In this document: in pieces, positions 26,238-34,506 of the stretch
Layout of the letters: each line of letters begins with the position of its first letter
Position numbering within the stretch: the first letter of the stretch is position 1
NCBI GenBank assembly: GCA_965247915.1
Contig: OZ252048.1
Coordinates: forward strand, 1,302,001-1,366,000
Direction of reading: 5' to 3'
DNA length: 64,000 bases
Source: JAKZRT01 sp965247915
GTDB taxonomy: Bacteria; Pseudomonadota; Alphaproteobacteria; Rhodobacterales; Rhodobacteraceae
Position numbers and translations under genes: made by a program
The notes under the pieces: generated by a model
The model's database searches: none
Seen by the model: the letters and a program-made list of their open reading frames with translations, nothing else
What the model was told of the DNA's origin: nothing

Positions 26238-27082
26238 GCGACAGCGACAAGATCGACGCCAGCTCGGCCCCGCTAATCGAGCATCTGGCCGAACTGCGGA
26301 CCCGGCTGATCCGCTCGGCGATGGCTTTTGTCGTCGGGATGATAATCTGTTTCACGGTCTGGAACCCGATCTTCAACTTTCTGACCCAGCCCTTGTGCGA
26401 CGCCCGCGCGGCATCGGGCGACGATTGCGGCCTGATCCTGATTAAGTTGCAGGAAGGCTTTTTCGTCGCCATTTCGATCTCGCTGCTGGGTGGCTTCATT
26501 CTGGCCTTCCCCTATATCGGCTATCAGCTTTGGCGCTTTGTGGCGCCGGGGCTTTACAGCACAGAAAAGAATGCGTTTCTGCCCTTTCTTGTAGCCTCAC
26601 CGTTCATGTTCATTCTCGGCGCGTCGTTCGCCTTTTACGTGGTCACGCCGCTGGCCTTTGACTTTTTCCTGGGCTTCCAGCAGCCTGGTGTGCTGACCGG
26701 CGAGGGCGAGTCCACGAACTCGACCGCCGGGATCGCCTTCCAGGGCTCGGCGCAGGAATATCTGAAGCTGACGATCAAATTCATCGTGGCCTTTGGCCTG
26801 TGTTTTCAACTGCCGGTGCTGTTGACCCTGATGGGCAAGGCCGGGCTGGTCAGTTCGCAAGGTCTGCGATCTGTGCGCAAATACGCGGTGGTCGGCATCC
26901 TGTTGCTGGCCGCGATCGTGACCCCGCCCGATGTCATCACCCAGGTTATTCTGTTTGTTGTGGTCTACGGGCTATATGAAATATCAATTCAGCTGGTCAA
27001 ACGGGTCGAGCGCAAGCGCGACGCGGCACTGCGCGCCGAGGGCCTTCTGGACGAAGGCGAGAGCCTGACCGACTCGGACTGA
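26234..27082 (+). CDS. tatC: Sec-independent protein translocase TatC
   Basis: A 282-residue polytopic protein with six predicted helices, the LIEHLAELRTRL motif near the N-terminus that contacts the signal peptide, and FAFYVVTPLAFDFFLGF at about residues 133-149. It is the core receptor of the Tat translocon. It overlaps tatB by 4 bases and the next ATPase gene by one (TGATG), so all are probably one operon. The length is slightly longer than E. coli TatC (258). Confidence 0.96.
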   Translation: MSDSDKIDASSAPLIEHLAELRTRLIRSAMAFVVGMIICFTVWNPIFNFLTQPLCDARAASGDDCGLILIKLQEGFFVAISISLLGGFILAFPYIGYQLWRFVAPGLYSTEKNAFLPFLVASPFMFILGASFAFYVVTPLAFDFFLGFQQPGVLTGEGESTNSTAGIAFQGSAQEYLKLTIKFIVAFGLCFQLPVLLTLMGKAGLVSSQGLRSVRKYAVVGILLLAAIVTPPDVITQVILFVVVYGLYEISIQLVKRVERKRDAALRAEGLLDEGESLTDSD

Positions 27083-27795
27083 TGGCCGACGATCCGCTGA
27101 TCCGAATTGCCGGGGCGCTGGAACGTGCAAGCCCGCCACCGGACCGCACACCTGACTTTTCCCGGGCCGATGCCTTTGTCTGGCACGTCGCGCCCGATAC
27201 GATTGCGCCGGTCGATCAGGTCAATCGGATCGATCTGGCGTTGTTGGTGGGCATCGACCGGGCCCGCGACACGCTTTTGGCCAACACACTGCAATTTGCG
27301 AAGGGCAACGCCGCCAACAACGCGCTTTTATGGGGCGCACGCGGGATGGGAAAATCGAGTCTGGTCAAGGCCGTACATGCCGAAGTTCGCGCAAAATGTG
27401 GGGATTTGCGACTGGTCGAGATAGCGCGCGAGGACCTGCCGTCCATCGGGCGGCTTCTGAACATTCTCAGGGGCGCGTCTGAGCGTTTTGTGCTGTTTTG
27501 CGACGATCTCAGCTTTGCCCACGATGATCAGCATTACAAATCGCTGAAGGCGGTACTGGACGGCGGCATCGAGGGGCGGCCGGAAAATGTAGTGTTCTAT
27601 GCCACGTTAAACCGCCGCCACCTGATGCCGCGCGACATGATCGAAAACGAACGCTCGACCGCGATCAGCCCGTCCGAGGCAACCGAAGAAAAAGTTTCGC
27701 TGTCCGACCGGTTCGGCCTGTGGCTGGGGTTTCACCCCTGCAGCCAGGACGAATATCTGGAAATGATCCGCCATTACCGTAACCGTCCGGCCTGA
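27082..27795 (+). pseudogene. AAA+ ATPase (DUF815-like), 3' end cut by an IS66 element
   Basis: A 237-residue frame that starts on the tatC stop. Walker A WGARGMGKSS is at about residue 90, Walker B FVLFCDDLSF at about 133-142, and the DRFGLWLGFHPCSQDEYL segment near the end is typical of the DUF815 P-loop family found after tatC in Rhodobacterales. The family usually runs about 40-50 residues further. Here the last genuine codons end at 27778, where the inverted repeat of an IS66-type element begins, and the final residues come from the IS. The missing C-terminal helical part is not seen beyond the IS, so some host DNA was probably lost. Confidence 0.8.
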
Positions 27796-27842
27796 CCGCT
27801 CTGCCGCGCCGTGGAGGGGTCGGTTAGTGTCCACCACGGATA

Positions 27843-28254
27843 GTGGACACTACGGGGTTTGGGGTGGCGCGTCGAACGAAGCGGCTTTGGACAGACGACG
27901 AGAAGCGGTCGATCTGTTTTCAGACGGTGGCGCCGGGCGTATCGGTCGCGCAGGTCGCGCGCCGGTATGCCGCAGGTCGCGCGCCGGTATGCGATGAATG
28001 CGAATCTGATCTTCAAATGGCTGCATGACCCTCGCTTTGCGCCCGACCCGGAACTGGCAACGGCGGGTGTGCCATGTTTTCTTCCGGTTGAGATCGTGGA
28101 TCAGGCCTTGGATAAGGATGAACCGCCTGTCGTTGAAGCTGGCGTTGCCAAGGGCACGATCGAGATCGAGCATGCTGGTGGACACCGGCTCCGGATCAGC
28201 GGTGCCTACGATCCCGGGGCGTTGGCACATCTGATCCGTGTCCTGTCCGGATGA
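27843..28254 (+). pseudogene. tnpA: IS66 TnpA, frameshifted by a 22-bp tandem duplication
   Basis: The N-terminal part reads RRTKRLWTDDEKRSICFQTVAPGVSVAQVARRYA, a helix-turn-helix typical of IS66 OrfA, in one frame (GTG start 27843 or 27864). At 27949-27992 a 22-bp unit is present twice in perfect tandem, which moves the rest into another frame: NANLIFKWLHDPRFAPDP through ALAHLIRVLSG to the TGA at 28252. Removing one unit restores a single protein of about 130 residues. The stop overlaps tnpB (ATGA). Confidence 0.88.
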
Positions 28255-28598
28255 TCCCTGTTCCGTCCAGCACCAAGGTCTGGCTGGCGGCTGGAGTGAC
28301 GGACATGCGCCGGGGTTTTGCCACGCTGGCTGCCCAGGCAGAGCAGACCCTGAAACAGAACCCGTTCACCGGCAATATGTTCGTGTTTCGAGGGCGCCGT
28401 GGCGATCTGATCAAGGTCATTTGGTGGGATGGCCAAGGAGCCTGTCTGTTCAGCAAGCGCCTGGAGAAGGGAAAGTTCGTGTGGCCAGCCGCTAAGGACG
28501 GGAAGATCGCGCTGACGCCGGCGCAGTTGGCGATGCTGCTTGAAGGCATTGACTGGCGTATGCCCAAGAGGACATGGTGCCCGCTGACAGCAGGCTGA
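28251..28598 (+). CDS. tnpB: IS66 accessory protein TnpB
   Basis: A 115-residue protein of the IS66 Orf2 family. It has the family's opening pattern (VWLAAGVTDMRRGF, about residue 11-24) and the conserved FVFRGRRGDLIKVIWWDGQG core (about 44-63). The function is not known in detail, but it is required for efficient transposition in studied IS66 elements. It starts on the tnpA stop. Confidence 0.93.
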   Translation: MIPVPSSTKVWLAAGVTDMRRGFATLAAQAEQTLKQNPFTGNMFVFRGRRGDLIKVIWWDGQGACLFSKRLEKGKFVWPAAKDGKIALTPAQLAMLLEGIDWRMPKRTWCPLTAG

Positions 28599-28673
28599 GT
28601 AAACCATTTATTTCCAAAGGATTGATGCCGTTGTGGGATTCCCACCGTCTCGGATAAGTGGTAGGTATCAGCC

Positions 28674-30206
28674 ATGCTCGATGACATCAAAAAGCTGCCT
28701 GATGACCCGTCGGCATTGAAGGCGTTGATCGCTTCCATGGCGTCAGAACTGACGAACCGGAATGCCGGGCTGAAGAGCCGCGATGTGTTGATCGAGAAGC
28801 TGAAGCATCAACTCGCGGGCCTGCGTCGTCATCAGTTCGGTTCGCGTTCAGAAAGCCTTGATCAGCTTGAACTGAAACTGGAAGAGCAAGAGATCGCACG
28901 GGCGGCGGAAAGCCCGCCCCCCGAGCCGTCGTCCGACGATGCCGATGAGAAACGGCAGCCAAAGCGCCGCCCACTGCCCGATCACCTGCCGCGCAACGAG
29001 ACCGTAATTGGAATCGGCGAAGACTGCGCATCTTGCGGCGGCAGACTGCGCCGACTCGGCGAGGATGTGACCGAAGAGCTGGAATACAAGCCGGGGCGTT
29101 TTGTCGTGAACCGGATCGTGCGTCCGCGCATGGCCTGTACCTGCTGCGAGAAGATCAGCCAGGCCGCATTGCCATCGCGTCCCATCGAACGCGGTCGTCC
29201 AGGACCCGGTCTGTTGGCGCATGTGTTGGTCAACAAATACGCGGATCATCTGCCGCTCTATCGCCAATCGCAAATCTTCGACCGCGACGGGATCGACCTT
29301 GAACGCTCAACTTTGGCTGACTGGGTCGGCAACTCCACGGCGCTGCTCGAACCCCTGGCTGATGCCATTGGCCGTCATGTCCTGAACGGACAAGCAATCT
29401 TCGCTGATGATACGCCCGTGAAGATGCAGGCGCCGGGTAGCGGCAAATGCAAGACGGCACGGTTCTGGACATACGCCAGAGATGAACGGCCATGGGCTGG
29501 CGATGCGTCCCCGGCGGCCTGGTATCAGTTCAGTGTCGACCGAAAGGGCATACGTACAATCGGCCATCTCAAGGACTACACCGGCTGGATGCACGCCGAT
29601 GGCTACGCTGGATTTGAAGAGCTGTACCGCTCAGGCCGTATTCACGAGGTGGCCTGCATGGCGCATATCCGGCGCAAGTTCGTCGATGTGCAGCAATCCC
29701 AGGGCTCTGCCATCGCCGAAGAAGCGATCAGGCGCATCGCCGAACTTTACGCGGTCGAGAAGCAAGCCCGTGGATCGCCGCCGGATGAGCGGGTGCGGTT
29801 GAGGCAGGCAAAGGCAAAGCAGGTTCTCGATGATCCCGACACGTGGCTCGGTGCACAGCTCACGCGCATCTCTGGCAAAACGCCGCTGGCGCAGGCAATC
29901 CGCTATGCCATCACCCGCATCAAACGGCTCAGGCCCTATCTTGATCACGGCTTGCTGGAGATAGACAACAACACAGCCGAAAGGGGAATGCGGGCCATCG
30001 CCATAGGCCGCAAGAACTGGCTCTTTGCCGGGTCCGAGCGTGGCGGCCGATCAGCCGCCATTGCCTACACGCTGATTGAGACAGCCAAGCTGAACGGCGT
30101 TGACCCTCAGGGCTGGCTCACAGATGTTCTGAGCCGCATCGCCGATCACAAGATCACCCGCATCGATGAACTTTTGCCTTGGTGTTACGCTGCCCCGGCA
30201 GCGTAA
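28674..30206 (+). CDS. tnpC: IS66 transposase TnpC
   Basis: A 510-residue DDE transposase. It has an N-terminal leucine/coil region, a zinc-finger-like CASCGGRLRRLGEDVTEEL segment (about residue 118-136) with paired cysteines, FADDTPVKM with the first catalytic Asp (about 243), HADGYAGFEELY and AHIRRKF, and the C-terminal glutamate region LEIDNNTAERGMRAIAIGRKNWLFAGS. The length is complete, so the transposase may be functional even though tnpA is broken. Confidence 0.95.
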   Translation: MLDDIKKLPDDPSALKALIASMASELTNRNAGLKSRDVLIEKLKHQLAGLRRHQFGSRSESLDQLELKLEEQEIARAAESPPPEPSSDDADEKRQPKRRPLPDHLPRNETVIGIGEDCASCGGRLRRLGEDVTEELEYKPGRFVVNRIVRPRMACTCCEKISQAALPSRPIERGRPGPGLLAHVLVNKYADHLPLYRQSQIFDRDGIDLERSTLADWVGNSTALLEPLADAIGRHVLNGQAIFADDTPVKMQAPGSGKCKTARFWTYARDERPWAGDASPAAWYQFSVDRKGIRTIGHLKDYTGWMHADGYAGFEELYRSGRIHEVACMAHIRRKFVDVQQSQGSAIAEEAIRRIAELYAVEKQARGSPPDERVRLRQAKAKQVLDDPDTWLGAQLTRISGKTPLAQAIRYAITRIKRLRPYLDHGLLEIDNNTAERGMRAIAIGRKNWLFAGSERGGRSAAIAYTLIETAKLNGVDPQGWLTDVLSRIADHKITRIDELLPWCYAAPAA

Positions 30207-30377
30207 CAGCGACCAGCTTATCCTCGCCAGAGCACCTTCACCGGACGGTCACGATTGGGGGGAAGACAGGCAGACATCTTAATAAAATTCGAATCACAAT
30301 GACGCTCTGGATGATCGCAGCGAAAATGCTACCAAATGGTTAATTCGGGGTAGGTTGCGGCTGCGAGCGTACGGCGA

Positions 30378-30505
30378 CTAAAGCGGTTTGCACCCAATGC
30401 GCATCACGCCCCGTCCCGGGCTTGACCCGGGACCTCAACCGCAAAAAACGAGGCCCCGGATCAGGTCCGGGACGCGAATGGCTCAGATAAAACGCCAACC
30501 GATTT
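30378..30505. repeat. Palindromic intergenic repeat, copy 1
   Basis: About 128 bp that recurs at 54952-55078. The core is two GC-rich arms, CCGTCCCGGGCTTGACCCGG and, after the A-rich centre, GAGGCCCCGGATCAGGTCCG, which can fold into a long imperfect hairpin. The outer parts are AAAGCGGTTTGCAC on the left and a degenerate counterpart on the right. The CCCGGGCTTGACCCGGGA motif is a widespread alphaproteobacterial intergenic repeat (established knowledge). It lies between the IS66 element and a DUF2783 gene. Confidence 0.75.
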
Positions 30506-30692
30506 AACCGGGCCGGGCGCGGGCAATCAGGTCGGTGATCCGGTCAAAATCGCCTATTTCATTGGCTATTAGCAGGATCAAGCGCGCGTTCATGGCGGCG
30601 CTTTCAGTGTCGCTCAACCCTTCGTGCGCCGCGATCAGCGTGGTGTAAAAATCGTCGGCCCAAGCGCCGATCCGGTCGGGGGTCGTGGTCAT
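30504..30692 (-). CDS. DUF2783-like small protein
   Basis: A 62-residue helical protein (DRIGAWADDFYTTLIAAHEGLS, and a C-terminal helix IANEIGDFDRITDLIARA). This matches the DUF2783 pattern of small proteins encoded beside FAD-dependent aromatic monooxygenases in homogentisate clusters. The start overlaps the monooxygenase stop (ATGA). It may assist or bind the enzyme, but no function is established. Confidence 0.75.
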   Translation of the reverse strand: MTTTPDRIGAWADDFYTTLIAAHEGLSDTESAAMNARLILLIANEIGDFDRITDLIARARPG

Positions 30693-32311
30693 AGGCCGGT
30701 CTCCTTCAATGTCTGGCCTCGCGCGCGTGAAAGCGCTGCGGTGACCGCGGCGACGGTAGGGGCGTCAAAACTGGCCGCGACATGGCCATCGGGCCTGAGC
30801 AGCACCGCACGCCCGGCGCCGTATCGCCACGCCGCGAATTTGCCGACCGAGGTGAAACAGCGGTAATCGCCCTGCTGGTCGATGCCGATGCGCCGCAAGC
30901 CGGCGATATCGGGAAGCGCTACATCGCCAACCCCAACAAGCGTAAAGTGGCCCTGCGCCAGTTCAATCAGCCAGTGACCGCCTTTTAGCGGCACATCGGG
31001 CATCGCGAACCCGGCCGGGACCGGCCCGCCGGACGCGGTTTGCAGATCGAAGCCGGCCAGGCTGCATGGCACCGACAGGCGACCCGAATTTATCAGGCGG
31101 CGTGCGAACGGGTGGTCGTGCGCCAGCGCCAGAACCGCATCGCGAAAGCGCGCCTCGGTCGCGGTTTTGGGGGTCATGAAATTGGTGGTGCGCGATGAGT
31201 TCAGGATGTTTTCGTCTGCCCCAAAGGTGCGTTCGGCCTCATAGGTTTCAAGCAATTCGGGCGGCGAGGTGCCGCCCAGCACCGCGGCAAGTTTCCAGCC
31301 CAGATTGTCGACATCCTGCACCCCGCCGTTGCCGCCGCGCGCGCCGAAGGGCGACACCACATGGGCGCTGTCGCCGAGGAATATCACCCGCCCATGCACG
31401 AACCGGTCAAGCCGCGCGCAGCGAAAGCGATAAACGCTGTGCCAGTCGATGCGAAAGTGGCGATCGCCGAAGACGGCGCGCAGACGCGGCAGGATGTTTT
31501 CCTCTTTCAGCGCCTCTTGGGGGTCGGCCTCGGGGCCGAGCTGAAGGTCGACGCGATAGATATTGTCGGGCTGTTTGTGCAACAGCGCCGACTGGCCGTT
31601 GTGAAAGGGCGGCGCGAACCAGAACCAGCGTTCGGTCTTGTCGGGGTCGCCAAAGGGGCTGTCTTGAAGTTCGACATCGACGATCAGGAAGTTTTCCTCA
31701 AAAGTCTGGCCCTCGAAAGCCAGCCCCATGCGTTTGCGCGTGGGCGAGGTGGCGCCGTCGCAGGCCAGGTAATACTCGGCCTCGAGCGTGTATTTCCCTT
31801 CGGGCGTTTCGATGTCGAGCGTCACGTGATCGCCATGGTCGCAGTGCGCGACGACGTTGTTTTGAAACCGCAGGTGGATGAGATCGGGAAAGTCTCGGGC
31901 GCGGTCGATCAGGTAGTTTTCGACGTAATACTGCTGGAGGTTGATGAAGGCGGGGTATTTGTGGCCGGCTTCGGGCAGCAGGTCGAAATTGAAAACTTCG
32001 TCGTGGCCGTGAAAGAGCCGCCCGATGGTCCAGGTCACGCCCTTATCCATCATCCGGTCGGCGACGCCGAGACGGTCGAAAATTTCCAGCGACCGCTTGG
32101 CCCAGCAGATTGCCCGGCTGCCGACCGAGACCACGTTGTTGTCGTCGAGAACCACGGCTGGCACGCCTTTCTGCGCCAGATCAATCGCCATGGCCAGCCC
32201 GATCGGACCAGCGCCGACGATGGCGACCGGGTGGCGCGGTTCCGGCGCGTCGAGGCCGGGCGGACGGGTGAAGGGGATCGGGGCGTAGTGATAGGCCAAC
32301 GTCAGCTCCAA
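30689..32311 (-). CDS. FAD-dependent aromatic monooxygenase (MhpA/PheA-type)
   Basis: A 540-residue class A flavoprotein hydroxylase. The dinucleotide-binding fold VAIVGAGPIGLAMAIDLAQKG is near residues 28-48, the DG motif region YYLACDGATSPTRKRMGL is at about 185, and the GD motif FLGDSAHVVSPFGARGGNGGVQD is at about 310-332. Such enzymes hydroxylate phenols using NAD(P)H and O2. Its place beside hmgA, maiA and fahA suggests it feeds hydroxyphenylacetate-type compounds into the homogentisate route (inference). The start TTG 32311 overlaps dinB by 10 bases; a nearby TTG 32299 is an alternative. Confidence 0.88.
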   Translation of the reverse strand: MELTLAYHYAPIPFTRPPGLDAPEPRHPVAIVGAGPIGLAMAIDLAQKGVPAVVLDDNNVVSVGSRAICWAKRSLEIFDRLGVADRMMDKGVTWTIGRLFHGHDEVFNFDLLPEAGHKYPAFINLQQYYVENYLIDRARDFPDLIHLRFQNNVVAHCDHGDHVTLDIETPEGKYTLEAEYYLACDGATSPTRKRMGLAFEGQTFEENFLIVDVELQDSPFGDPDKTERWFWFAPPFHNGQSALLHKQPDNIYRVDLQLGPEADPQEALKEENILPRLRAVFGDRHFRIDWHSVYRFRCARLDRFVHGRVIFLGDSAHVVSPFGARGGNGGVQDVDNLGWKLAAVLGGTSPPELLETYEAERTFGADENILNSSRTTNFMTPKTATEARFRDAVLALAHDHPFARRLINSGRLSVPCSLAGFDLQTASGGPVPAGFAMPDVPLKGGHWLIELAQGHFTLVGVGDVALPDIAGLRRIGIDQQGDYRCFTSVGKFAAWRYGAGRAVLLRPDGHVAASFDAPTVAAVTAALSRARGQTLKETGL

Positions 32312-32820
32312 TAAGCGGCGGCCGAGGGGACGCGGCCGTGCTCGAGGTAAAAGTCATCGAGTTGCGGCGGGGCGATGCCGGCGTGGCTGAGCATGGCATG
32401 GGCCTGACCCCGGTGGTGGATCTGGTGCTGCACGAGATGCAGGATCAGGTGGTCGGTGCGTTCCTTCGCGATGCCGGCCTTGCGCTCGGTCGCGCGCATG
32501 CTCGCCAACCCTTGCGGGTCTGTCGCGCCGCAAAACATTGCAAACGCCATGTCGCTGTCGGCCTGGGCGGTGGCAAGCGCGGCGGCGTCGCGGATGTCGT
32601 CGCGGGCGTAGACACTGCGACCCTTGCCGCCTTCGGTCAGGGCGTCGATATAGTAAAGGTCGACTTCGTAGATGTGGTTCATGGTGCGCCCGAGCGAGCC
32701 GAAAAAGCCGGGGCGCGGGGCCCAGAATTCATCTTCGCTGAGCCCGGTCAGGGCATTGTAGAGCGTGGCGTTGGCCCAGGCGTTGTTCAGCGCCATACGC
32801 AGGAAGGGGTTGTCATTCAT
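32302..32820 (-). CDS. DinB-family protein
   Basis: A 172-residue four-helix protein of the DinB/YfiT metalloenzyme superfamily. The expected metal-binding histidines appear as NHIYEVDLYY (about residue 49) and HLVQHQIHHRGQAHAML (about 127-143). Some relatives are thiol-dependent S-transferases or isomerases; here the aromatic catabolic neighbourhood may hint at a maleylpyruvate-isomerase-like use, but this is speculative. The ATG at 32820 has a reasonable upstream GGAACG. Confidence 0.85.
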   Translation of the reverse strand: MNDNPFLRMALNNAWANATLYNALTGLSEDEFWAPRPGFFGSLGRTMNHIYEVDLYYIDALTEGGKGRSVYARDDIRDAAALATAQADSDMAFAMFCGATDPQGLASMRATERKAGIAKERTDHLILHLVQHQIHHRGQAHAMLSHAGIAPPQLDDFYLEHGRVPSAAAYWS

Positions 32821-32851
32821 GGCCGTTCCTTGCGTTTGATCTTGATATATT

Positions 32852-32864
32852 GGTCATTTTGACC
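32852..32864. promoter_or_regulatory. Putative operator of the toxin-antitoxin pair
   Basis: GGTCATTTTGACC is an inverted repeat (GGTCA / TGACC with a 3-base centre) lying 28 bases before the antitoxin start; a second half site GGTCA is at 32873. Phd-type antitoxins autoregulate through such short palindromes. It also sits just upstream of the divergent dinB start, so it could affect both. Confidence 0.55.
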
Positions 32865-32892
32865 TATATTCCGGTCAGAATAGGAGTTGCCC

Positions 32893-33108
32893 ATGAATAT
32901 TCCCGTCTCGGAAGCTAAGGCGAAGTTCAGCGAAATTGTCCGACGCGCGGAAGCTGGGGAGGAAATCGTGCTAACGCGAAACGGAAAGGAAGTTGCCCGA
33001 CTGTCTGGCCCGCGGACCAGGCGGCGGCTGGGCCAGTTCCGCGGGCAGGTCTGGATGGCGCCCGATTTCGACGAACTCGGCCCGGAGTGGCATGAGTATA
33101 TGTCGTGA
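32893..33108 (+). CDS. Phd/YefM-type antitoxin
   Basis: A 71-residue protein starting at ATG 32893, six bases after an AGGAG ribosome binding site. The N-terminal DNA-binding fold is recognisable (MNIPVSEAKAKFSEIVRRAE, then GEEIVLTRNGKEVARL, about residues 1-38), and the tail would wrap the toxin. It overlaps the toxin start by 4 bases (GTGA), as in type II modules. Confidence 0.93.
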   Translation: MNIPVSEAKAKFSEIVRRAEAGEEIVLTRNGKEVARLSGPRTRRRLGQFRGQVWMAPDFDELGPEWHEYMS

Positions 33109-33476
33109 CTGTCTATCTTGCCGATACCCATATTTTTCTTTGGGCTATCGACGAATTCGAACGACTGACGCCCGCGCAAACTGAAATCTGGAATTCGGAC
33201 GCCGAGGTCTGGATCAGCCACGCGTCCTTGTGGGAGATGACGATCAAGGCGTCGCTTGGAAAGCTTAGACTGCCGAGCGATCTGGTGCCTGCTGTCCTTG
33301 GATCGAGACTCGATCCACTGCCGATCGGACTGCACCACATCGAGACACTGCGCGAGTTGCCGCATCATCACCGCGACCCGTTTGACCGGATGCTGATAGC
33401 TCAGGCCCGGTTTGAGGGGATGACGATAATGTCCTCGGATCGGCATTTTGCGCTCTATGATATTGTGGTGATCTGA
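33105..33476 (+). CDS. PIN-domain toxin (VapC-like ribonuclease)
   Basis: A 123-residue PIN nuclease. Acidic active-site residues are visible in YLADTHIFLWAID (about residue 4-16), SLWEMTIKASLGKL (about 41-54) and HRDPFDRMLIAQA (about 88-100), the order expected of this family. It starts at GTG 33105 within the antitoxin end. The target is probably tRNA or another RNA; this cannot be deduced. The pair sits inside the homogentisate gene region and looks like an inserted module. Confidence 0.93.
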   Translation: MTVYLADTHIFLWAIDEFERLTPAQTEIWNSDAEVWISHASLWEMTIKASLGKLRLPSDLVPAVLGSRLDPLPIGLHHIETLRELPHHHRDPFDRMLIAQARFEGMTIMSSDRHFALYDIVVI

Positions 33477-33477
33477 A

Positions 33478-34428
33478 CTAGCCCTGCAGGGCCTCCCACA
33501 TTTCGATGTCGCGGGCCGCGGTCCAGATGCGCGGGGTGTCGATGCCGCGGGCCTCATCATAAGCGCGGGCGACGTTGAAGGGCAGGCAGTGATCGTAGAT
33601 CGCGTAGTCGGCGAATTTCGGGTCGCAGGCGGCGCGCACCGCGTCCCAGGCCTCTTTCAGGCTGCCGCCGCGCGCGGCAACGCGGGCCGCCGGGGCGTAA
33701 GTGGATGCGACAAATTCGCGGGTGCTTGCGATGGCGGCGTCAACCATGTCGCGCCCGATGATCGCGTCGCCGCGACCGGGGGCTATGGCGTCAACCTCAA
33801 AGGCTGCGATGTTGTTGAGGGTGTTGCCCCAATCGCCGAAATGCCCGTCGCCACAGTAGCACGCCGAGTGGTATTCGACGATGTCGCCGGTGAACATGAC
33901 GTTTTGATCGGGCACATGGATGACGATGTCACCCGCCGTATGGGCGCGCCCCAGATGCATCAGGTCGATCCGGCGGTTGCCGAGATAGACAGTCATGTCT
34001 TCGCTGAATGTGGTGGTCGGCCAGGTCAGGCCGGGGATCGACTCAAAGCCCTCGAAGAGCCGGGGGAAGCGCTGGAATTCGCTGTCCCAATCTTCCTGAC
34101 CGCGCACGGCGACCATGGCCCGTGCGGTGTCGCCCATGATGATCTGGTCGGCGCCGTAGGCCGACGCGCCCAGCACCCGCACCGCGTGGTAGTGGGTCAG
34201 CACCAGATGGCTGATCGGCTTGTCGGTCACCGAGCGCACGCAGTCGATCACCTTCTGCGCCAGGCGTGGCGTCGCCTGGGCCTCGACGATCATCACGGAT
34301 GTGTCGCCGATGATGACGCCCGAATTGGGATCACCCTGGGCCGTGAAGGCGTAAAGCCCGTCGCCGACTTGCGTGAAGCTGGTTTTCTTTTCGCTGAGGT
34401 CGCCTTGGGAAGCGAAAGCTTTGGCCAT
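33478..34428 (-). CDS. MBL-fold metallo-hydrolase with altered HxHxDH motif
   Basis: A 316-residue protein starting at ATG 34428 (MAKAFASQGD). It has the metallo-beta-lactamase fold signatures THYHAVR (about residue 98-104), GRAHTAGDIVIHVP (about 164) and FTGDIVEY (about 182-189). The canonical THxHxDH is replaced by HYHAVR, so the Asp and third His of the metal site are missing; the metal content and activity may differ from ordinary hydrolases. It is downstream of hmgA-maiA-fahA on the same strand, separated from fahA by a strong hairpin. Confidence 0.85.
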   Translation of the reverse strand: MAKAFASQGDLSEKKTSFTQVGDGLYAFTAQGDPNSGVIIGDTSVMIVEAQATPRLAQKVIDCVRSVTDKPISHLVLTHYHAVRVLGASAYGADQIIMGDTARAMVAVRGQEDWDSEFQRFPRLFEGFESIPGLTWPTTTFSEDMTVYLGNRRIDLMHLGRAHTAGDIVIHVPDQNVMFTGDIVEYHSACYCGDGHFGDWGNTLNNIAAFEVDAIAPGRGDAIIGRDMVDAAIASTREFVASTYAPAARVAARGGSLKEAWDAVRAACDPKFADYAIYDHCLPFNVARAYDEARGIDTPRIWTAARDIEMWEALQG

Positions 34429-34447
34429 GGTCTTTCCTTTGCGGTGC

Positions 34448-34500
34448 GGTGCGCTGAAGCGCACCCTACGGTGTGTCGGTAGGGTGCGCTTCAGCGCACC
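34448..34500. terminator. Perfect 22-bp inverted repeat between fahA and the MBL gene
   Basis: Arms at 34448-34469 and 34479-34500 are perfectly complementary over 22 bases with a 9-base loop. Each arm also contains its own palindrome (GGTGCGCTGAAGCGCACC), so alternative four-way folding is possible. It follows the fahA stop (34507) by a few bases in the transcription direction and could terminate or attenuate readthrough into the MBL gene. There is no U-run, so a Rho-independent terminator is uncertain; REP-like origin is also possible. Confidence 0.65.
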
Positions 34501-34506
34501 GTATTC

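Larger units (their letters stand above)
27779..30252 (+). mobile_element. IS66-family insertion sequence (about 2474 bp)
   Basis: Imperfect terminal inverted repeats are visible: GTAACCGTCCGG at 27779 and, on the other strand, GTGACCGTCCGG ending at 30252, with a further shared GCTCTG a few bases inside each end. It contains the three standard IS66 genes in order (tnpA, tnpB, tnpC). The expected 8-bp target duplication is absent: CCATTACC is on the left and GATTGGGG on the right. A perfect inverted repeat GTGTCCAC/GTGGACAC (27827-27834, 27843-27850) lies between the left end and tnpA. Confidence 0.85.
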
